64,000 bases of DNA from Allofrancisella inopinata (lineage in GTDB: Bacteria; Pseudomonadota; Gammaproteobacteria; Francisellales; Francisellaceae), in NCBI RefSeq assembly GCF_012222965.1, contig NZ_CP038241.1:1426001-1490000 (forward strand), read 5' to 3'. A program made the position numbers and the translations under genes. The notes beneath the pieces are model-generated. The model did no database searches. It was not told where the DNA came from and saw only the letters and a list, made by a program, of their open reading frames with translations. Numbering within the stretch: the stretch's first letter is position 1; each line of letters opens with the position of its first letter. This document shows, piece by piece, positions 35,140-45,310 of the stretch.

Positions 35140-35844
35140 TTATTCATACTTATGAGAATAATAATCAATACCAAGGTGTCTAACTAAAGCTTTATCTATA
35201 GCTATTGCATCTGGGGTTGAGTCAGTTGGTCTTCTTGGATTTACTCTATCATTTACCCAAGTATTATTATCCCAAAGACTAGTTGTGTTTATACACTGTT
35301 GAACATAATTTGCTACCAAATATCTATTTTGAATTTCCATACACCCTTTGATAAATATATCAACGTATGACTGAATAATTGGAAACTCTTCATTAGGTTT
35401 TTGTATCGCTTTTGCATCTCTAGCATATATCCAGTAATCTCCTTGTTGAAGGTTCTTTAATCCTAAAGCTTCTACATCTGTACTAGGCACCTTATAACGG
35501 CAATAATCACTTTCTCTTTTATCAGTAGCCTCAACTGCTTTTTCATTTGTTAGATAATACACTGCATTTAATGTGCTACCTGTCGATGGAACTGCTAATA
35601 AGAATGTACCCTTAAATGAGCCTGTTGCTCTTAATCCCCAAGTTCTTTTAAAGTTTTTCACTTCTATTGGATAGGCATTTACCGCTTCAGGATTTGTTCT
35701 TTGACGTGATTTATCGTTTACTAAACTACCATAACCAATTATAAAATTCTGTTTAGAGCCATCTATAGATGGATGACAAGTGTCTGAAAATCCAGATTTC
35801 AAACCACATAAAAAAATCGCTAAACTCAAAAAACTTTTTTTCAT
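35140..35844 (-). CDS. Exported gamma-glutamylcyclotransferase-like protein
   Basis: A 234-residue protein with a signal peptide (MKKSFLSLAIFLCGLKSGFS, cleavage near 20). GGCT-fold motifs follow: IGYGSLVND near 36 (the YGSL substrate loop), TWGLRATG, and the candidate catalytic Glu in DKRESDYCRY near 108. Cytoplasmic relatives (ChaC, GGCT) cleave gamma-glutamyl peptides such as glutathione; an exported version would act in the periplasm or outside the cell. It ends convergently with the antiporter gene, 24 bp away. Confidence 0.75.
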   Translation of the reverse strand: MKKSFLSLAIFLCGLKSGFSDTCHPSIDGSKQNFIIGYGSLVNDKSRQRTNPEAVNAYPIEVKNFKRTWGLRATGSFKGTFLLAVPSTGSTLNAVYYLTNEKAVEATDKRESDYCRYKVPSTDVEALGLKNLQQGDYWIYARDAKAIQKPNEEFPIIQSYVDIFIKGCMEIQNRYLVANYVQQCINTTSLWDNNTWVNDRVNPRRPTDSTPDAIAIDKALVRHLGIDYYSHKYE

Positions 35845-35953
35845 ATTACTATCTCCCTCATCTAATACATATTAAAGGCTTAAATTAGTCATAAACTCCT
35901 TTGTGATAAATGCACCAATTTATGTTGGAATTGGTATAACTTTATTAGAAACT

Positions 35954-36370
35954 CTAATAATTATTTTCTAATCTAGAATTATTAGCTCCACCTTGGGTGT
36001 ACATACTCATACCTATAGTTGAAGACATTAAGTTTTGATATTGAAAATTACGGCCATAAAAATCATAATAGTTATCTGTGAACTCCTCAGGAAACGATCC
36101 TCGCAAAGTATCTTGATTACTGTAATTATTGCTATAGCTATTATCTCTATAAGATTTATCAGTGTTATCTAAATATGCTTTTTGTGAATAGTTCTTTAAT
36201 CCAACCGTCTTAACCACAGTAATAGGCTCTGATGAAAGATTTATTTCTTTAGAGCCTTTAAATTTAGTATTAGAAAAAGCAGCCACACCATTTTCTTGAC
36301 CTTCATAAACATTAGCATACAACATAAATGTTGACATTAACGCAAATATAAAAATCAGTAATACTTTCAT
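35954..36370 (-). CDS. Small exported protein of unknown function
   Basis: 138 residues with a clear signal peptide (MKVLLIFIFALMSTFMLYA). The mature part is polar and rich in Asn, Tyr and Ser, with a YRDNSYSNNYSNQD stretch. It starts 4 bp after murQ, at the end of the minor-pilin operon, so it may be a pilus accessory or surface protein. No family recognised. Confidence 0.55.
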   Translation of the reverse strand: MKVLLIFIFALMSTFMLYANVYEGQENGVAAFSNTKFKGSKEINLSSEPITVVKTVGLKNYSQKAYLDNTDKSYRDNSYSNNYSNQDTLRGSFPEEFTDNYYDFYGRNFQYQNLMSSTIGMSMYTQGGANNSRLENNY

Positions 36371-36374
36371 TTTC

Positions 36375-37259
36375 TTATCTCTTTATAAAATTATTACTAT
36401 TCTTTAATATTGCCAAAGCCTGATCATAATCACAATCATTTAATATCATTACTATAGCTATTTTAACTGACTTGTTTGCTTTTATATAAAATGCTTCTGC
36501 TGTAGCATAATCAATGCCAGTAGCTTCACAAATTATTAACTTTGCTCTTTCGACTAACTTTTCATTAGTTGGTTTAACATCTATCATAAGGTTTTGATAA
36601 ACCTTACCTATAGACACCATGGATAAGGTAGAAATCATATTTAAAATTAATTTTTGAGTTGTTCCAGCTTTTAACCTAGTTGAGCCTGTTAAAATTTCCG
36701 GACCTGGTACTGCTTCTATACTATAATTTGCATACTCTGAGATCTTTGCTTTTTTCGTGCAACTAACCGCTACAGTTTCAGCTTTGACTAGCTTTGCATA
36801 CTCAAGTGCTCCTATAACATAGGGGGTCCTACCACTAGCTGCAATTCCTACAACCATGTCATTTTCACTTAAACCTATTTTCTTTAAATCTTGGTAAGCC
36901 AATTGCGGATCATCTTCAGCTCCTTCTTGAGCTTTGATAAAAGCTTTCTCACCACCAGCTATAATTCCGACGATCGTATTATAGTCCACACTAAACGTTG
37001 GTGGACACTCAACTGCATCTAAAATACCTAGCCGACCACTTGTACCCGCTCCAACATATATAATCCTACCGTTATTTTTAAGCACTTGAGAGCTTCGGGT
37101 AATAACTTGGACTATGTTGTTATGTTGCTCTCTTAAAGCTTCGATAATGTTATACTCCTCATTTATCATCAAAGTTACTGCATCTGAAATAGACATTGTA
37201 TTTAGATTAAAACTTTTTGGATTTCTCAGCTCAGTATTTATATCCTTTAATATACTCAT
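36375..37259 (-). CDS. murQ: N-acetylmuramic acid 6-phosphate etherase
   Basis: A 294-residue SIS-domain lyase: TELRNPKSFNLNTMSISDAV at the start, YVGAGTSGRLGILDAVECPPTF near 65-86, AGGEKAFIKAQEGAEDD (catalytic Glu region), and GPEILTGSTRLKAGTTQKLILN. MurQ cleaves the D-lactyl ether of MurNAc-6-phosphate to GlcNAc-6-phosphate in peptidoglycan recycling. Its ATG overlaps the stop of the upstream pilus gene (ATGA), so it is translationally coupled to a minor-pilin operon, an unusual setting. Confidence 0.93.
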   Translation of the reverse strand: MSILKDINTELRNPKSFNLNTMSISDAVTLMINEEYNIIEALREQHNNIVQVITRSSQVLKNNGRIIYVGAGTSGRLGILDAVECPPTFSVDYNTIVGIIAGGEKAFIKAQEGAEDDPQLAYQDLKKIGLSENDMVVGIAASGRTPYVIGALEYAKLVKAETVAVSCTKKAKISEYANYSIEAVPGPEILTGSTRLKAGTTQKLILNMISTLSMVSIGKVYQNLMIDVKPTNEKLVERAKLIICEATGIDYATAEAFYIKANKSVKIAIVMILNDCDYDQALAILKNSNNFIKR

Positions 37260-39151
37260 AATGTTATCTGCTTAACTACTCCTAATGGATAAAAATATTT
37301 ACTGTCTAAATATACAGGAGCCGGTATAGGTTCTTCTCCAGAACTATCACCTTGATCTTGTTGTTTACTCGGTTGCCTGCTTTTAATATCTATTCTATTA
37401 TCCTTACTTTTTTCAAATCTATCTTCAATTTCATTTTTGTCTTTTGGCTCAGGCTTATCCCCTAGTTCATCACGTATTTCTTGAACCTTAGCATCTAAAG
37501 CTTTAGGTTGTATATAAATCTTATTAATAGTGTTCTTGACAGCCTCTAAATCAGCTAAGATTTGTGGCTCTTCACCGCTTAAATCTATTTCCTGTAAAAT
37601 CTCTAAGTTTTCGTCCATCTGCATTACTTTTGTTTTAGTAAAAACAAATAAATAACCAAATTTAGCAATAATCTGCTCTACAATATCTTTATTCTGTTCA
37701 TTGTTATCATCTTTGGATAAGAAAAGTTTAAAAACATCGTCTTCTTCATCTTGCGTTTTGAGTTCCTTTTCTAGACCATTAGTTCCAAAATCTAGGGATA
37801 TAAAACTACCTAAACCTTTTTTGTACTCATAGCGATGTACTTTATCTGGCTCAAAAGTTACTATAAATAACGAATTGTCTGATTTAGAAATAATAACAGG
37901 CTTACCAAAGCTTTCTCCATCTATGTAAGTATCTAGACTTTTACCAACTCTATGATCACCATTATAGTTAAAATCACTTATACCCGTAAGATTTTTACTT
38001 TGGTTATTTGGATGAAATATAAAAGCCATTTTTGCATCAAGGTTATTAGCAAAATCCGGTACTAAAAGTTTTACATTTTCTTCTTTAAGGTTAGCTTTTA
38101 AATTTAAGCTGTCACCTAGTTTAAGGCTATATTGATTATTAGTAGTTGAATAAGTTGAATAATAAACTTCTAACACTTCTTGATTACCCTTCTTTTGATC
38201 AGCTTTTCTTGCTAAAAGTATTTGGGGAGGAGCATCGCTATCCTCAAAATACCATGCTGCATCAAAGATATTTTCTCTAACAAACGATGCTCCTGACGAA
38301 CCACCTTTTGAATCTCCAGAAATAACTGGCTGCCACTTACCTATCTCATCACCTAATGCTTTTGTATCTGCTTCTAAACCTTCAACATTATCAGCTAGTA
38401 AATCTTCAAGAGCAACACTAGTTGTAAAAAGCTTGTTTATATCATACATCAGTAGCACTAACTGCCATTGTCCATTTTCAAGATTCCAACCAACCTTAAT
38501 TTTATAGTCTGTACCCATACCTTGTGGAATTGGCACACCAATTTTTGCTTTATTTATAAATATATTTATCTGTTTATTTTGTTTTTCAATAAAGCCAATA
38601 AAGCCTTTAGGCGCATCTTTTAATCGCCCATCGATTGTTAAACGATAATTTCTTGCTTGATAATCTGTCATCGCAGCAATGTCTATCATTGGTACATTAA
38701 TAGGCACGTAATCAGTATTATAATTTTTATAAATATTAGCCGATGGAACGTTATAAATAATTTTTTTGGCTAAATCAACTTTTGAACCATCATTATATGC
38801 TTTATATGTAGATTTAAAACTACTATATTGCTGCGCTTGGAATAATTCAGCGTTACTATTTTTTGGAAAAAATGTTGAAATATCATCTTCATCTACTGTT
38901 ATTTTAAAGGTACTATTACCTATTTTAAGCTCACTTGGTTTAGAAAAGTCAATATCATCCTTAGCACTTGCTATATATGTTTCCCCAATTACCTTTTCAT
39001 TGCTATTTTTTATAATACTTTTGGTAGTAAGTAAACCCATTTTAAAAGAGTATAAAAGCGCGGTAAGCATCACCATAATCACAAAAGAGAATATCAATGC
39101 CATAAGTAATACAGATCCTGAATTATTATTACTTTTTATCCTCTTAAACAT
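37256..39151 (-). CDS. PilX-like minor pilin / type IV pilus assembly protein
   Basis: A 631-residue protein. Its N-terminus (NNNSGSVLLMALIFSFVIMVML) has a membrane helix in the position of PilX-type pseudopilins, lacking the usual Glu5. A very large periplasmic domain with acidic repeats follows, ending in a linker rich in Gln, Asp and Pro before PIPAPVYLDSKYFYPLGVVK. It lies directly after the PilW-like and PilV-like genes. It is unusually long for PilX (normally about 200 residues), so the C-terminal 450 residues may be an adhesin or PilY1-like module; not recognised in detail. Confidence 0.6.
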   Translation of the reverse strand: MFKRIKSNNNSGSVLLMALIFSFVIMVMLTALLYSFKMGLLTTKSIIKNSNEKVIGETYIASAKDDIDFSKPSELKIGNSTFKITVDEDDISTFFPKNSNAELFQAQQYSSFKSTYKAYNDGSKVDLAKKIIYNVPSANIYKNYNTDYVPINVPMIDIAAMTDYQARNYRLTIDGRLKDAPKGFIGFIEKQNKQINIFINKAKIGVPIPQGMGTDYKIKVGWNLENGQWQLVLLMYDINKLFTTSVALEDLLADNVEGLEADTKALGDEIGKWQPVISGDSKGGSSGASFVRENIFDAAWYFEDSDAPPQILLARKADQKKGNQEVLEVYYSTYSTTNNQYSLKLGDSLNLKANLKEENVKLLVPDFANNLDAKMAFIFHPNNQSKNLTGISDFNYNGDHRVGKSLDTYIDGESFGKPVIISKSDNSLFIVTFEPDKVHRYEYKKGLGSFISLDFGTNGLEKELKTQDEEDDVFKLFLSKDDNNEQNKDIVEQIIAKFGYLFVFTKTKVMQMDENLEILQEIDLSGEEPQILADLEAVKNTINKIYIQPKALDAKVQEIRDELGDKPEPKDKNEIEDRFEKSKDNRIDIKSRQPSKQQDQGDSSGEEPIPAPVYLDSKYFYPLGVVKQITL

Positions 39152-39164
39152 TAAACTAATCTCT

Positions 39165-40169
39165 TTATGTGTTTTTTAACAAAAATATCTTACTAAAAAT
39201 ATCATCCGCAACTTTAAAAGATATTCTCAAAGCCGCGACTGAATCGCTTTTAACACTAATAGGCTGTGTTGCTATTTGCTTCCAGTTAAGGTTAGCACTG
39301 CCTTGACTAATATCTGCGTTTAAAACATACTCAATCTTTAGGTTACTGACATCATTTATCAACTCATAAATCTCAGAATCATTAGCATTTTGTTTCACAT
39401 ACTCGTACAATGAATAAATTTTATTACCCTGTTTATCTTTTTGACCAGAATCTGCCACAAAAAATATTTCTAAAATATATTTACCAACATAGTCACCCAC
39501 TTTAAACTTATCCTCAACACGTGAATAAGTTGATACAAAATCACCTGTAACAGCCATAGTCTTTACTAAATCACACTCAAAAACATTACACAAAACCAAA
39601 TAATCATCCATAGAAATATCTTTTTCTGGTACAACTTCTTTTTGAAACTCGTTTACCTTGAAAATATTATTTGATGAGTTAGTTTTTAAAGTTGAACTTA
39701 AGCTGGCACGCTGGATAGCTATATAATCTGTATTTGGTTGAATACAGTTAATACTGTTTTGCTGACTGAAATATTTTTCAGTTTTTACTTTCTCATCACA
39801 GGATTCTGGATCTAAACTCAAAATTTCAGGTAGACCTTGAACTTTACTTATAGGGCTTTTTCCTATAGTTAAAATTCCAAATTTCCCGAAGATATCACCA
39901 GAACTATCCCCTGAGTTATCCACAAGCTCTTGATACATATCGCCATACTTTGTAGCAAAGCCTGCTTGTGAAATAGCGTTGTAGAAAATCTGTTTCGTTA
40001 TAAGCTGTTTAGAATTGGTCTGGTGTTTACTATTAAGCTTATTGTATTGATTTTTCATGTCTATATAGACATTTATTGCCATCGCCATAACTATAGCTGC
40101 TATAACCATTGAAACCATTAGCTCTGGCAAGGTAAATCCAGCGATTTCTTTACTGTTCTTCGCCATCAT
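39165..40169 (-). CDS. PilW-like minor pilin
   Basis: 334 residues. The prepilin peptidase motif is AG/FTLPELMVS (residues 11-20) with Glu5 present, followed by a hydrophobic helix, VIAAIVMAMAINVYI. A long C-terminal globular domain has paired cysteines (ESCDEK, NSINC, CNVFEC). It overlaps the PilV-like gene by 20 bp and precedes the PilX-like gene by 13 bp. Such minor pilins prime type IV pilus or type II-like fibre assembly. Confidence 0.75.
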   Translation of the reverse strand: MMAKNSKEIAGFTLPELMVSMVIAAIVMAMAINVYIDMKNQYNKLNSKHQTNSKQLITKQIFYNAISQAGFATKYGDMYQELVDNSGDSSGDIFGKFGILTIGKSPISKVQGLPEILSLDPESCDEKVKTEKYFSQQNSINCIQPNTDYIAIQRASLSSTLKTNSSNNIFKVNEFQKEVVPEKDISMDDYLVLCNVFECDLVKTMAVTGDFVSTYSRVEDKFKVGDYVGKYILEIFFVADSGQKDKQGNKIYSLYEYVKQNANDSEIYELINDVSNLKIEYVLNADISQGSANLNWKQIATQPISVKSDSVAALRISFKVADDIFSKIFLLKNT

Positions 40170-40647
40170 TTTGCTTTATTTCTCTTTGTATAATCTTGAC
40201 TCTATCTGCTACACCAAGCTTATCATCAAATGCAGCTATGTTTACCACCTTATATATAATTTCAACATCATTAGCTTTAGCTTTTTTGGCCTCATAATCA
40301 GCTCTTTTAGCCATCTCTTTTATATCTTCTATTCCCAAAATTTTAAATCTATTCACAGGCTTTTCCTGCCCTAAAGACATAGCATTATTGCTTTGCTCTG
40401 CTACAACTGTTTTTTTAAATTTAATACCGTCTTTAGTTGCTGAATCATCAAAAACACCTGTTAGTCTATATACACTAACACGATCATCTAAAACACTTGA
40501 TATCTCATTGCGTCTATTATCTAACGTAATACTTACTAGAACACTATTTAACAGTAAAAAACCTGAAGAAAGAACAAACAGCAAAATTAATGCTGCCAAC
40601 ATTGCTTCGACTATACCAAGGCCTGCTTGTGACTCTTTTTTATACAA
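40150..40647 (-). CDS. PilV-like minor pilin
   Basis: 165 residues. The start appears to be TTG at 40647 (AGGA about 6 bases upstream); no ATG precedes the prepilin motif QAG/LGIVEAMLAALIL, which has the conserved Glu5. It is the first gene of a leftward operon: PilV-, PilW-, PilX-like, murQ, exported protein. In Francisella-like bacteria, type IV pilus genes of this kind are linked to attachment and secretion, but that is family knowledge, not shown here. Confidence 0.72.
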   Translation of the reverse strand: MYKKESQAGLGIVEAMLAALILLFVLSSGFLLLNSVLVSITLDNRRNEISSVLDDRVSVYRLTGVFDDSATKDGIKFKKTVVAEQSNNAMSLGQEKPVNRFKILGIEDIKEMAKRADYEAKKAKANDVEIIYKVVNIAAFDDKLGVADRVKIIQREIKQNDGEEQ

Positions 40648-40686
40648 AATTTTCCTAACCTAAATCAAAATAAAAATAGATAAGAA

Positions 40687-41634
40687 TTAAGCTTCTTTAA
40701 ACTTCCCAAAAGACATTAATTTATCATACCTTTGTAAGTTGCGTTCTTCTACTGACATTTGGCATAAATCTTTTAACTCTTTAGTTAATGCATTTTTGAT
40801 ATTTTCAGCTGTAGTTACGAAGTCTCTGTGAGCACCGCCTAACGGTTCAGGGATTACTTCATCAACTATGTTTAACTCTTTCAACCTCCCTGAAGTTATA
40901 TTCATCATTTGAGTAACTTCAGATGCTTTTTCCGCAGTTTTATGCAGAATTGAAGCACATCCTTCTGGGGAAATAGTAGCAAAATAGCTATATTGAAGCA
41001 TCAAAAGTTTATCTCCCACACCAATTCCTAGTGCCCCGCCAGAACAACCTTCACCTATCACCGTACAAACTATAGGAACCTTAAGTGCACTCATCTCAAA
41101 AAGGTTTCTCGCAATAGCTTCACTCTGGCCACGCTCTTCTGCTTTAATACCTGGATAAGCTCCTGGGGTATCAATAAACGTAACCACAGGCATATTAAAC
41201 TTTTCAGCTAATTTCATAAGCCTTAAAGCTTTTCGATATCCTTCTGGATGCATCATGCCAAAGTTATGTTTTATTTTGCTTTTTGTGTCACGACCTTTTT
41301 CTTGACCTATAACCATAATAGGACGATTATTGAGTTTCGCTAATCCCCCTATAACAGCTAAATCATCACCAAAAGCTCTATCACCATGAAGCTCCTGGAA
41401 ATCAGTAAAAACTAGGGGTAATAAGTCTTTGAAGTATGGTCTATTTGGATGTCTTGATAACTGTACTACCTGCCAGTCAGTAAGTTTTGAATAAGTCGAC
41501 TCCATTAATTCTAGTCTTTTTTTGTTTAGTTTTTTTAATTCTGCTTCCGTTTTTTCATCATCAAAAATATGAGAAAGCGAAGTAATTTTATCTTCTATTT
41601 CCTTAATTTTTGCCTCAAAATCCAAGTAATTCAT
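40687..41634 (-). CDS. accA: Acetyl-CoA carboxylase carboxyltransferase subunit alpha
   Basis: 315 residues, the standard AccA length. Conserved blocks: LSRHPNRPYFKDLLP, FQELHGDRAFGDD, MMHPEGYRKALRLM, FIDTPGAYPGIKAEERGQSEAIARN (split here only for description) and GEGCSGGALGIGVGD. With AccD it transfers carboxyl from carboxybiotin to acetyl-CoA, making malonyl-CoA. Malonyl-CoA feeds fatty acid synthesis and would also feed the PKS in this window. It stands alone, divergent from mutS. Confidence 0.95.
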   Translation of the reverse strand: MNYLDFEAKIKEIEDKITSLSHIFDDEKTEAELKKLNKKRLELMESTYSKLTDWQVVQLSRHPNRPYFKDLLPLVFTDFQELHGDRAFGDDLAVIGGLAKLNNRPIMVIGQEKGRDTKSKIKHNFGMMHPEGYRKALRLMKLAEKFNMPVVTFIDTPGAYPGIKAEERGQSEAIARNLFEMSALKVPIVCTVIGEGCSGGALGIGVGDKLLMLQYSYFATISPEGCASILHKTAEKASEVTQMMNITSGRLKELNIVDEVIPEPLGGAHRDFVTTAENIKNALTKELKDLCQMSVEERNLQRYDKLMSFGKFKEA

Positions 41635-41800
41635 CCTAGGTTCCCTACGTGTGCTTACAATTCTTAAAATAAGTTACCAAATATGATAAATTATTTTCGC
41701 AAAATAAAAAACAACTATGTATGATTTTGTTAGTTTGCTATGTCATAGATGTATTATATAATCAATGTTTAACTAATCACAATTTTAAGCTAGTTTAGGT

Positions 41801-44338
41801 ATGTCTAATCACACACCGATGATACAGCAGTATCTAAAGATAAAATCACAATACCCAAATATACTACTTTTTTACCGTATGGGGGATTTTTACGAATTAT
41901 TCTTTGAGGATGCTAAAGAAGCTGCCAATTTACTTGATATAACCTTAACAGCTCGTGGCAAGTCCAGTGGAGAGCCTATTCCAATGGCTGGAGTACCGTA
42001 TCACGCAGCTGAAGGCTACATTGCTAAAATTATTAAAAAAGGCTTATCTGTGGCCATATGTGAGCAAATAGGTGACCCTGCTACATCAAAAGGTCCTGTT
42101 GAGCGTCAAGTTACTCGCATTATCACCCCTGCTACAGTTTCTGAAGAAGCTTTTTTAGATACAAATCAAGACAGTTTACTACTTAGTATTTTTGTTAAAA
42201 ATGACAAATACTACTTAGCTTATACAAGCTATACTCAAGGAAAGGTTTATTTACTTAAAACTATCAATAATTTACCAGAATTAAAAAATGAGGTGCTTCG
42301 ACTTTCTCCTAAAGAAATTATAACTAACTGTAATAATCTTGCTGTAGAGAGCTTTTTTAAAGTCCCAATAAAACACCTTGAAGAGTGGTACTACAGTAGT
42401 TATCAAGCAAAGAAACAAATCAATAACACTTTGGATATTTCTCTAGCTACAACTGTGTTACAAAATAATAAGAGTGAACAATTGATAGCTATAGGCTCGA
42501 TATTAGCTTATTTAACAGATATTTTAAAACAATCTCCTAAACATATTACAGATATTAGTTTTGAAAAAGACATCCAGATACTTAAGATAGATGTAAACAG
42601 TCGCAATAATCTTGAAATAGATAACAATTCAAAATCTAGTCTAATAAGTATAATTGATAATTGTAAAACTAGTTTAGGTAGTCGTTTAATTAAAAGGTAT
42701 TTTAAAAATCCAATCAAGAACCTTGATAAAATAGCAATTCGTCATAATGTAATCAACGCATTAAAAGATAAACAAAGTTTTTTGAAGATCCAAGAGACTC
42801 TTAGATACATTAGTGACATAGAAAGAATAATTTCACGAGTTGCTTTAAATACAGTTAAACCAAAAGATTTGGTTTCATTACAAAGTACTTTAGAAGAAAT
42901 ACCTAAACTGAAAAAATTATTAGAAGAAATATCTTCTCAAGATATAAACAATATAAACCAAAATATTTACCAGCTTGATGATCTAGCAGAGCTTCTTAAA
43001 AAAGCTATTATAGAAAATCCTCCAGCAACCATCCGTGATGGTGGAGTTATTAAAGAAGGTTTTGATCCTGAGCTTGATGAGTTAAAAGGCATTAAAGATA
43101 ATTCTTACGATTTTTTACTAAAATTTGAACAACTCCAAAAACAAAAAACTGGGATTAGCAATCTCAAAGTTGGTTATAATCGTGTCCATGGCTACTATAT
43201 TGAGCTTTCCAAACAATATGCTGATAAAGTTCCTCTTGAATACGTAAGACGACAAACTCTTAAAACAAGTGAACGTTATATAACTGATGAACTTAAAGAC
43301 TTTGAAAACAAAATCTTATCGTCTAAAGAAAAAGCTTTAGCTAGAGAAAAGCTAATCTACGAAAATTTATTACAACAAGTGCTTAAATATTATAGCCAAA
43401 TCCAAAAATCAGCAGAAAGCATTGCCAAAATAGATGTTCTAGCTAATTTTGCAGAACGCGCAGTCAAGCTTAATCTAGTTCAACCAAGCTTTAATAGTTC
43501 TGAAAAACTTAAGCTTAAGGATGTTCGTCACCTTGCTATAGAGCAAAATATAGATGAGCCGTTTATACCTAATGATACTTTTCTAGGCAAAGATACTCAT
43601 ACTTTAGAAATTATAACAGGTCCAAATATGGGTGGTAAATCAACTTACATGCGTCAAGTGGCTCAGTTGATTTTTCTAGCACATATTGGTTCATTTGTAC
43701 CAGCAAGTTCTGCAGATATTTGTGATATAGATACCATTTATACTAGAATCGGTGCTTCTGATGATATATCAAGTGGTAGATCAACTTTTATGGTTGAAAT
43801 GACAGAAACTGCTTATATCCTTAATAATGCCACTGATAAGTCTTTAGTAATTATGGATGAGATAGGTAGAGGTACTAGCACGTTTGATGGCTTATCATTA
43901 GCAGAAGCTTGCGCTGAAAAGTTTGCTAAAATAGGAGCATTCACACTATTTGCTACACACTATTTTGAGCTTACAGAATTGGTTAATAAATATACTAATA
44001 TTAAAAATATTCATTTTGAAGCTAAAGAGTACAAAGACAATATTTACTTTATGCATAAAGCTATAGCAGGTGCTGCTAAAAAGTCTTATGGAATCCAAGT
44101 TGCAAAACTAGCTGGTATACCAACCGATGTTTTAGAATCAGCAACTAAAAACCTCCAAAAGCTAGAAAATAAAAGCACTTTAATCGATACTCAACCAACT
44201 CAACAAGCTACTTTAGAATTATTTTCACCACAAGAAAGCTTGTTACAAGCAAAATTGAGTAAACTTGAGGTTAATAGTATCACTCCTCTAGAAGCTTTAA
44301 ATATTTTATTTGAATTAAAAAAACTCTCTTATTTATAG
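41801..44338 (+). CDS. mutS: DNA mismatch repair protein MutS
   Basis: 845 residues, full length. Mismatch-binding [11 protein letters not shown] near residue 26 holds the Phe-x-Glu wedge. Connector, lever and clamp domains follow. The ATPase has Walker [14 protein letters not shown] (near 608), Walker [16 protein letters not shown] and the helix-turn-helix dimer end. It initiates mismatch repair with MutL. No frameshift seen. Confidence 0.96.
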   Translation: MSNHTPMIQQYLKIKSQYPNILLFYRMGDFYELFFEDAKEAANLLDITLTARGKSSGEPIPMAGVPYHAAEGYIAKIIKKGLSVAICEQIGDPATSKGPVERQVTRIITPATVSEEAFLDTNQDSLLLSIFVKNDKYYLAYTSYTQGKVYLLKTINNLPELKNEVLRLSPKEIITNCNNLAVESFFKVPIKHLEEWYYSSYQAKKQINNTLDISLATTVLQNNKSEQLIAIGSILAYLTDILKQSPKHITDISFEKDIQILKIDVNSRNNLEIDNNSKSSLISIIDNCKTSLGSRLIKRYFKNPIKNLDKIAIRHNVINALKDKQSFLKIQETLRYISDIERIISRVALNTVKPKDLVSLQSTLEEIPKLKKLLEEISSQDINNINQNIYQLDDLAELLKKAIIENPPATIRDGGVIKEGFDPELDELKGIKDNSYDFLLKFEQLQKQKTGISNLKVGYNRVHGYYIELSKQYADKVPLEYVRRQTLKTSERYITDELKDFENKILSSKEKALAREKLIYENLLQQVLKYYSQIQKSAESIAKIDVLANFAERAVKLNLVQPSFNSSEKLKLKDVRHLAIEQNIDEPFIPNDTFLGKDTHTLEIITGPNMGGKSTYMRQVAQLIFLAHIGSFVPASSADICDIDTIYTRIGASDDISSGRSTFMVEMTETAYILNNATDKSLVIMDEIGRGTSTFDGLSLAEACAEKFAKIGAFTLFATHYFELTELVNKYTNIKNIHFEAKEYKDNIYFMHKAIAGAAKKSYGIQVAKLAGIPTDVLESATKNLQKLENKSTLIDTQPTQQATLELFSPQESLLQAKLSKLEVNSITPLEALNILFELKKLSYL

Positions 44339-44402
44339 AAAAACTATAAAAAAATACGCGATTAAGAAGTAAACGTCAAAAAATTAAGAGGTATAAATTT
44401 AT

Positions 44403-45155
44403 ATGCATCAAAATGTTTGTCTTAACTGCGGTGACATAATCTTAAAGGAAATACATGAATGTTGCCAAAATAAGGAGCAACTTACGGCAACATACTTACA
44501 AGATATTCGTTTCTCAAAAATGTCTAAAAATATCGCTTTTTTTGTTCTTGGAGCACCTGGTAATGGTAAAAGTGGTATTACAGCATATATCGAAAGATCG
44601 ATGAATGTATTAAAAGCTCATTCTAAATCTATATCGCACTTAAAAAATCAATTCAATAAATACTATTTACAGTTAGATGCTTATTTAGAAAAAGTTAATG
44701 AAGCAAATAAACAACATAAAAATCTATTGGTTGACTGCCGTGGAAATAATTATAGACTTGTGTATGAACTTGTTAAACACTGTAAATCATTAAAATATTC
44801 AACTATCTTAATGTCTCCAGTTGTCTTATTTCCTGATCAGTTATTTAGACGAATTAGCGAACGATCAATCAAAGAAGGTCGAGCAGATACTGATTTTAAT
44901 ATTGCAATGCAAAATTATACTTATGGAATAAGATTCCAGACATGGATGCATTTATTTGACCAAGCGTATTTATTTAACAATAGTGATGGAACTAGCCACA
45001 AATATCCTCTTCTTGCTTATTGTCAGTCTAACCGAGCCCCTAAAGTTTTTGATAAAGAAAATTTTAAAATATTTGTCGAAGATCGTTATCTATTATTTTA
45101 TGAATATTGGAACACACTACAAAATGACAGTGAAACTCACAACATAGAGAATTAA
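44403..45155 (+). CDS. Zeta-toxin-like P-loop kinase with N-terminal cysteine cluster
   Basis: 250 residues. The N-terminus carries a CxxC pair and a CC pair (CLNCGD...ECCQNK) that could bind zinc. A P-loop FFVLGAPGNGKSGI (Walker A near 47-58) is followed by LLVDCRG. The basic lid RRISERSIKEGRAD and a late AYLFNNSDG recall zeta toxins and small kinases. It follows mutS by 64 bp with no small antitoxin gene next to it, so a toxin role is uncertain; a nucleotide or sugar kinase is equally possible. Confidence 0.55.
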   Translation: MHQNVCLNCGDIILKEIHECCQNKEQLTATYLQDIRFSKMSKNIAFFVLGAPGNGKSGITAYIERSMNVLKAHSKSISHLKNQFNKYYLQLDAYLEKVNEANKQHKNLLVDCRGNNYRLVYELVKHCKSLKYSTILMSPVVLFPDQLFRRISERSIKEGRADTDFNIAMQNYTYGIRFQTWMHLFDQAYLFNNSDGTSHKYPLLAYCQSNRAPKVFDKENFKIFVEDRYLLFYEYWNTLQNDSETHNIEN

Positions 45156-45243
45156 AACAACTATTTTATTATAACTAAACCACCCATACAGCTATTAATC
45201 TAGGCTAGTTTTAAGGAAAAACCATCAATTACTAGTAATTTAG

Positions 45244-45272
45244 TTATACAATTACTTCTAATTTGTTATAAT
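45244..45272 (+). promoter_or_regulatory. Candidate secB promoter
   Basis: A TATAAT at 45267-45272 has a weak TTATAC 17 bases upstream (45244-45249). A second TATAAT overlaps 45289-45294. Confidence 0.35.
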
Positions 45273-45310
45273 TTTTTAAAACTACATTTATAATATTTTA
45301 GGTGAAAAAT

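Noticed and set aside
44403-45155. Complete epsilon-zeta toxin-antitoxin module
   Set aside because: No small antitoxin ORF lies next to the kinase-like gene.
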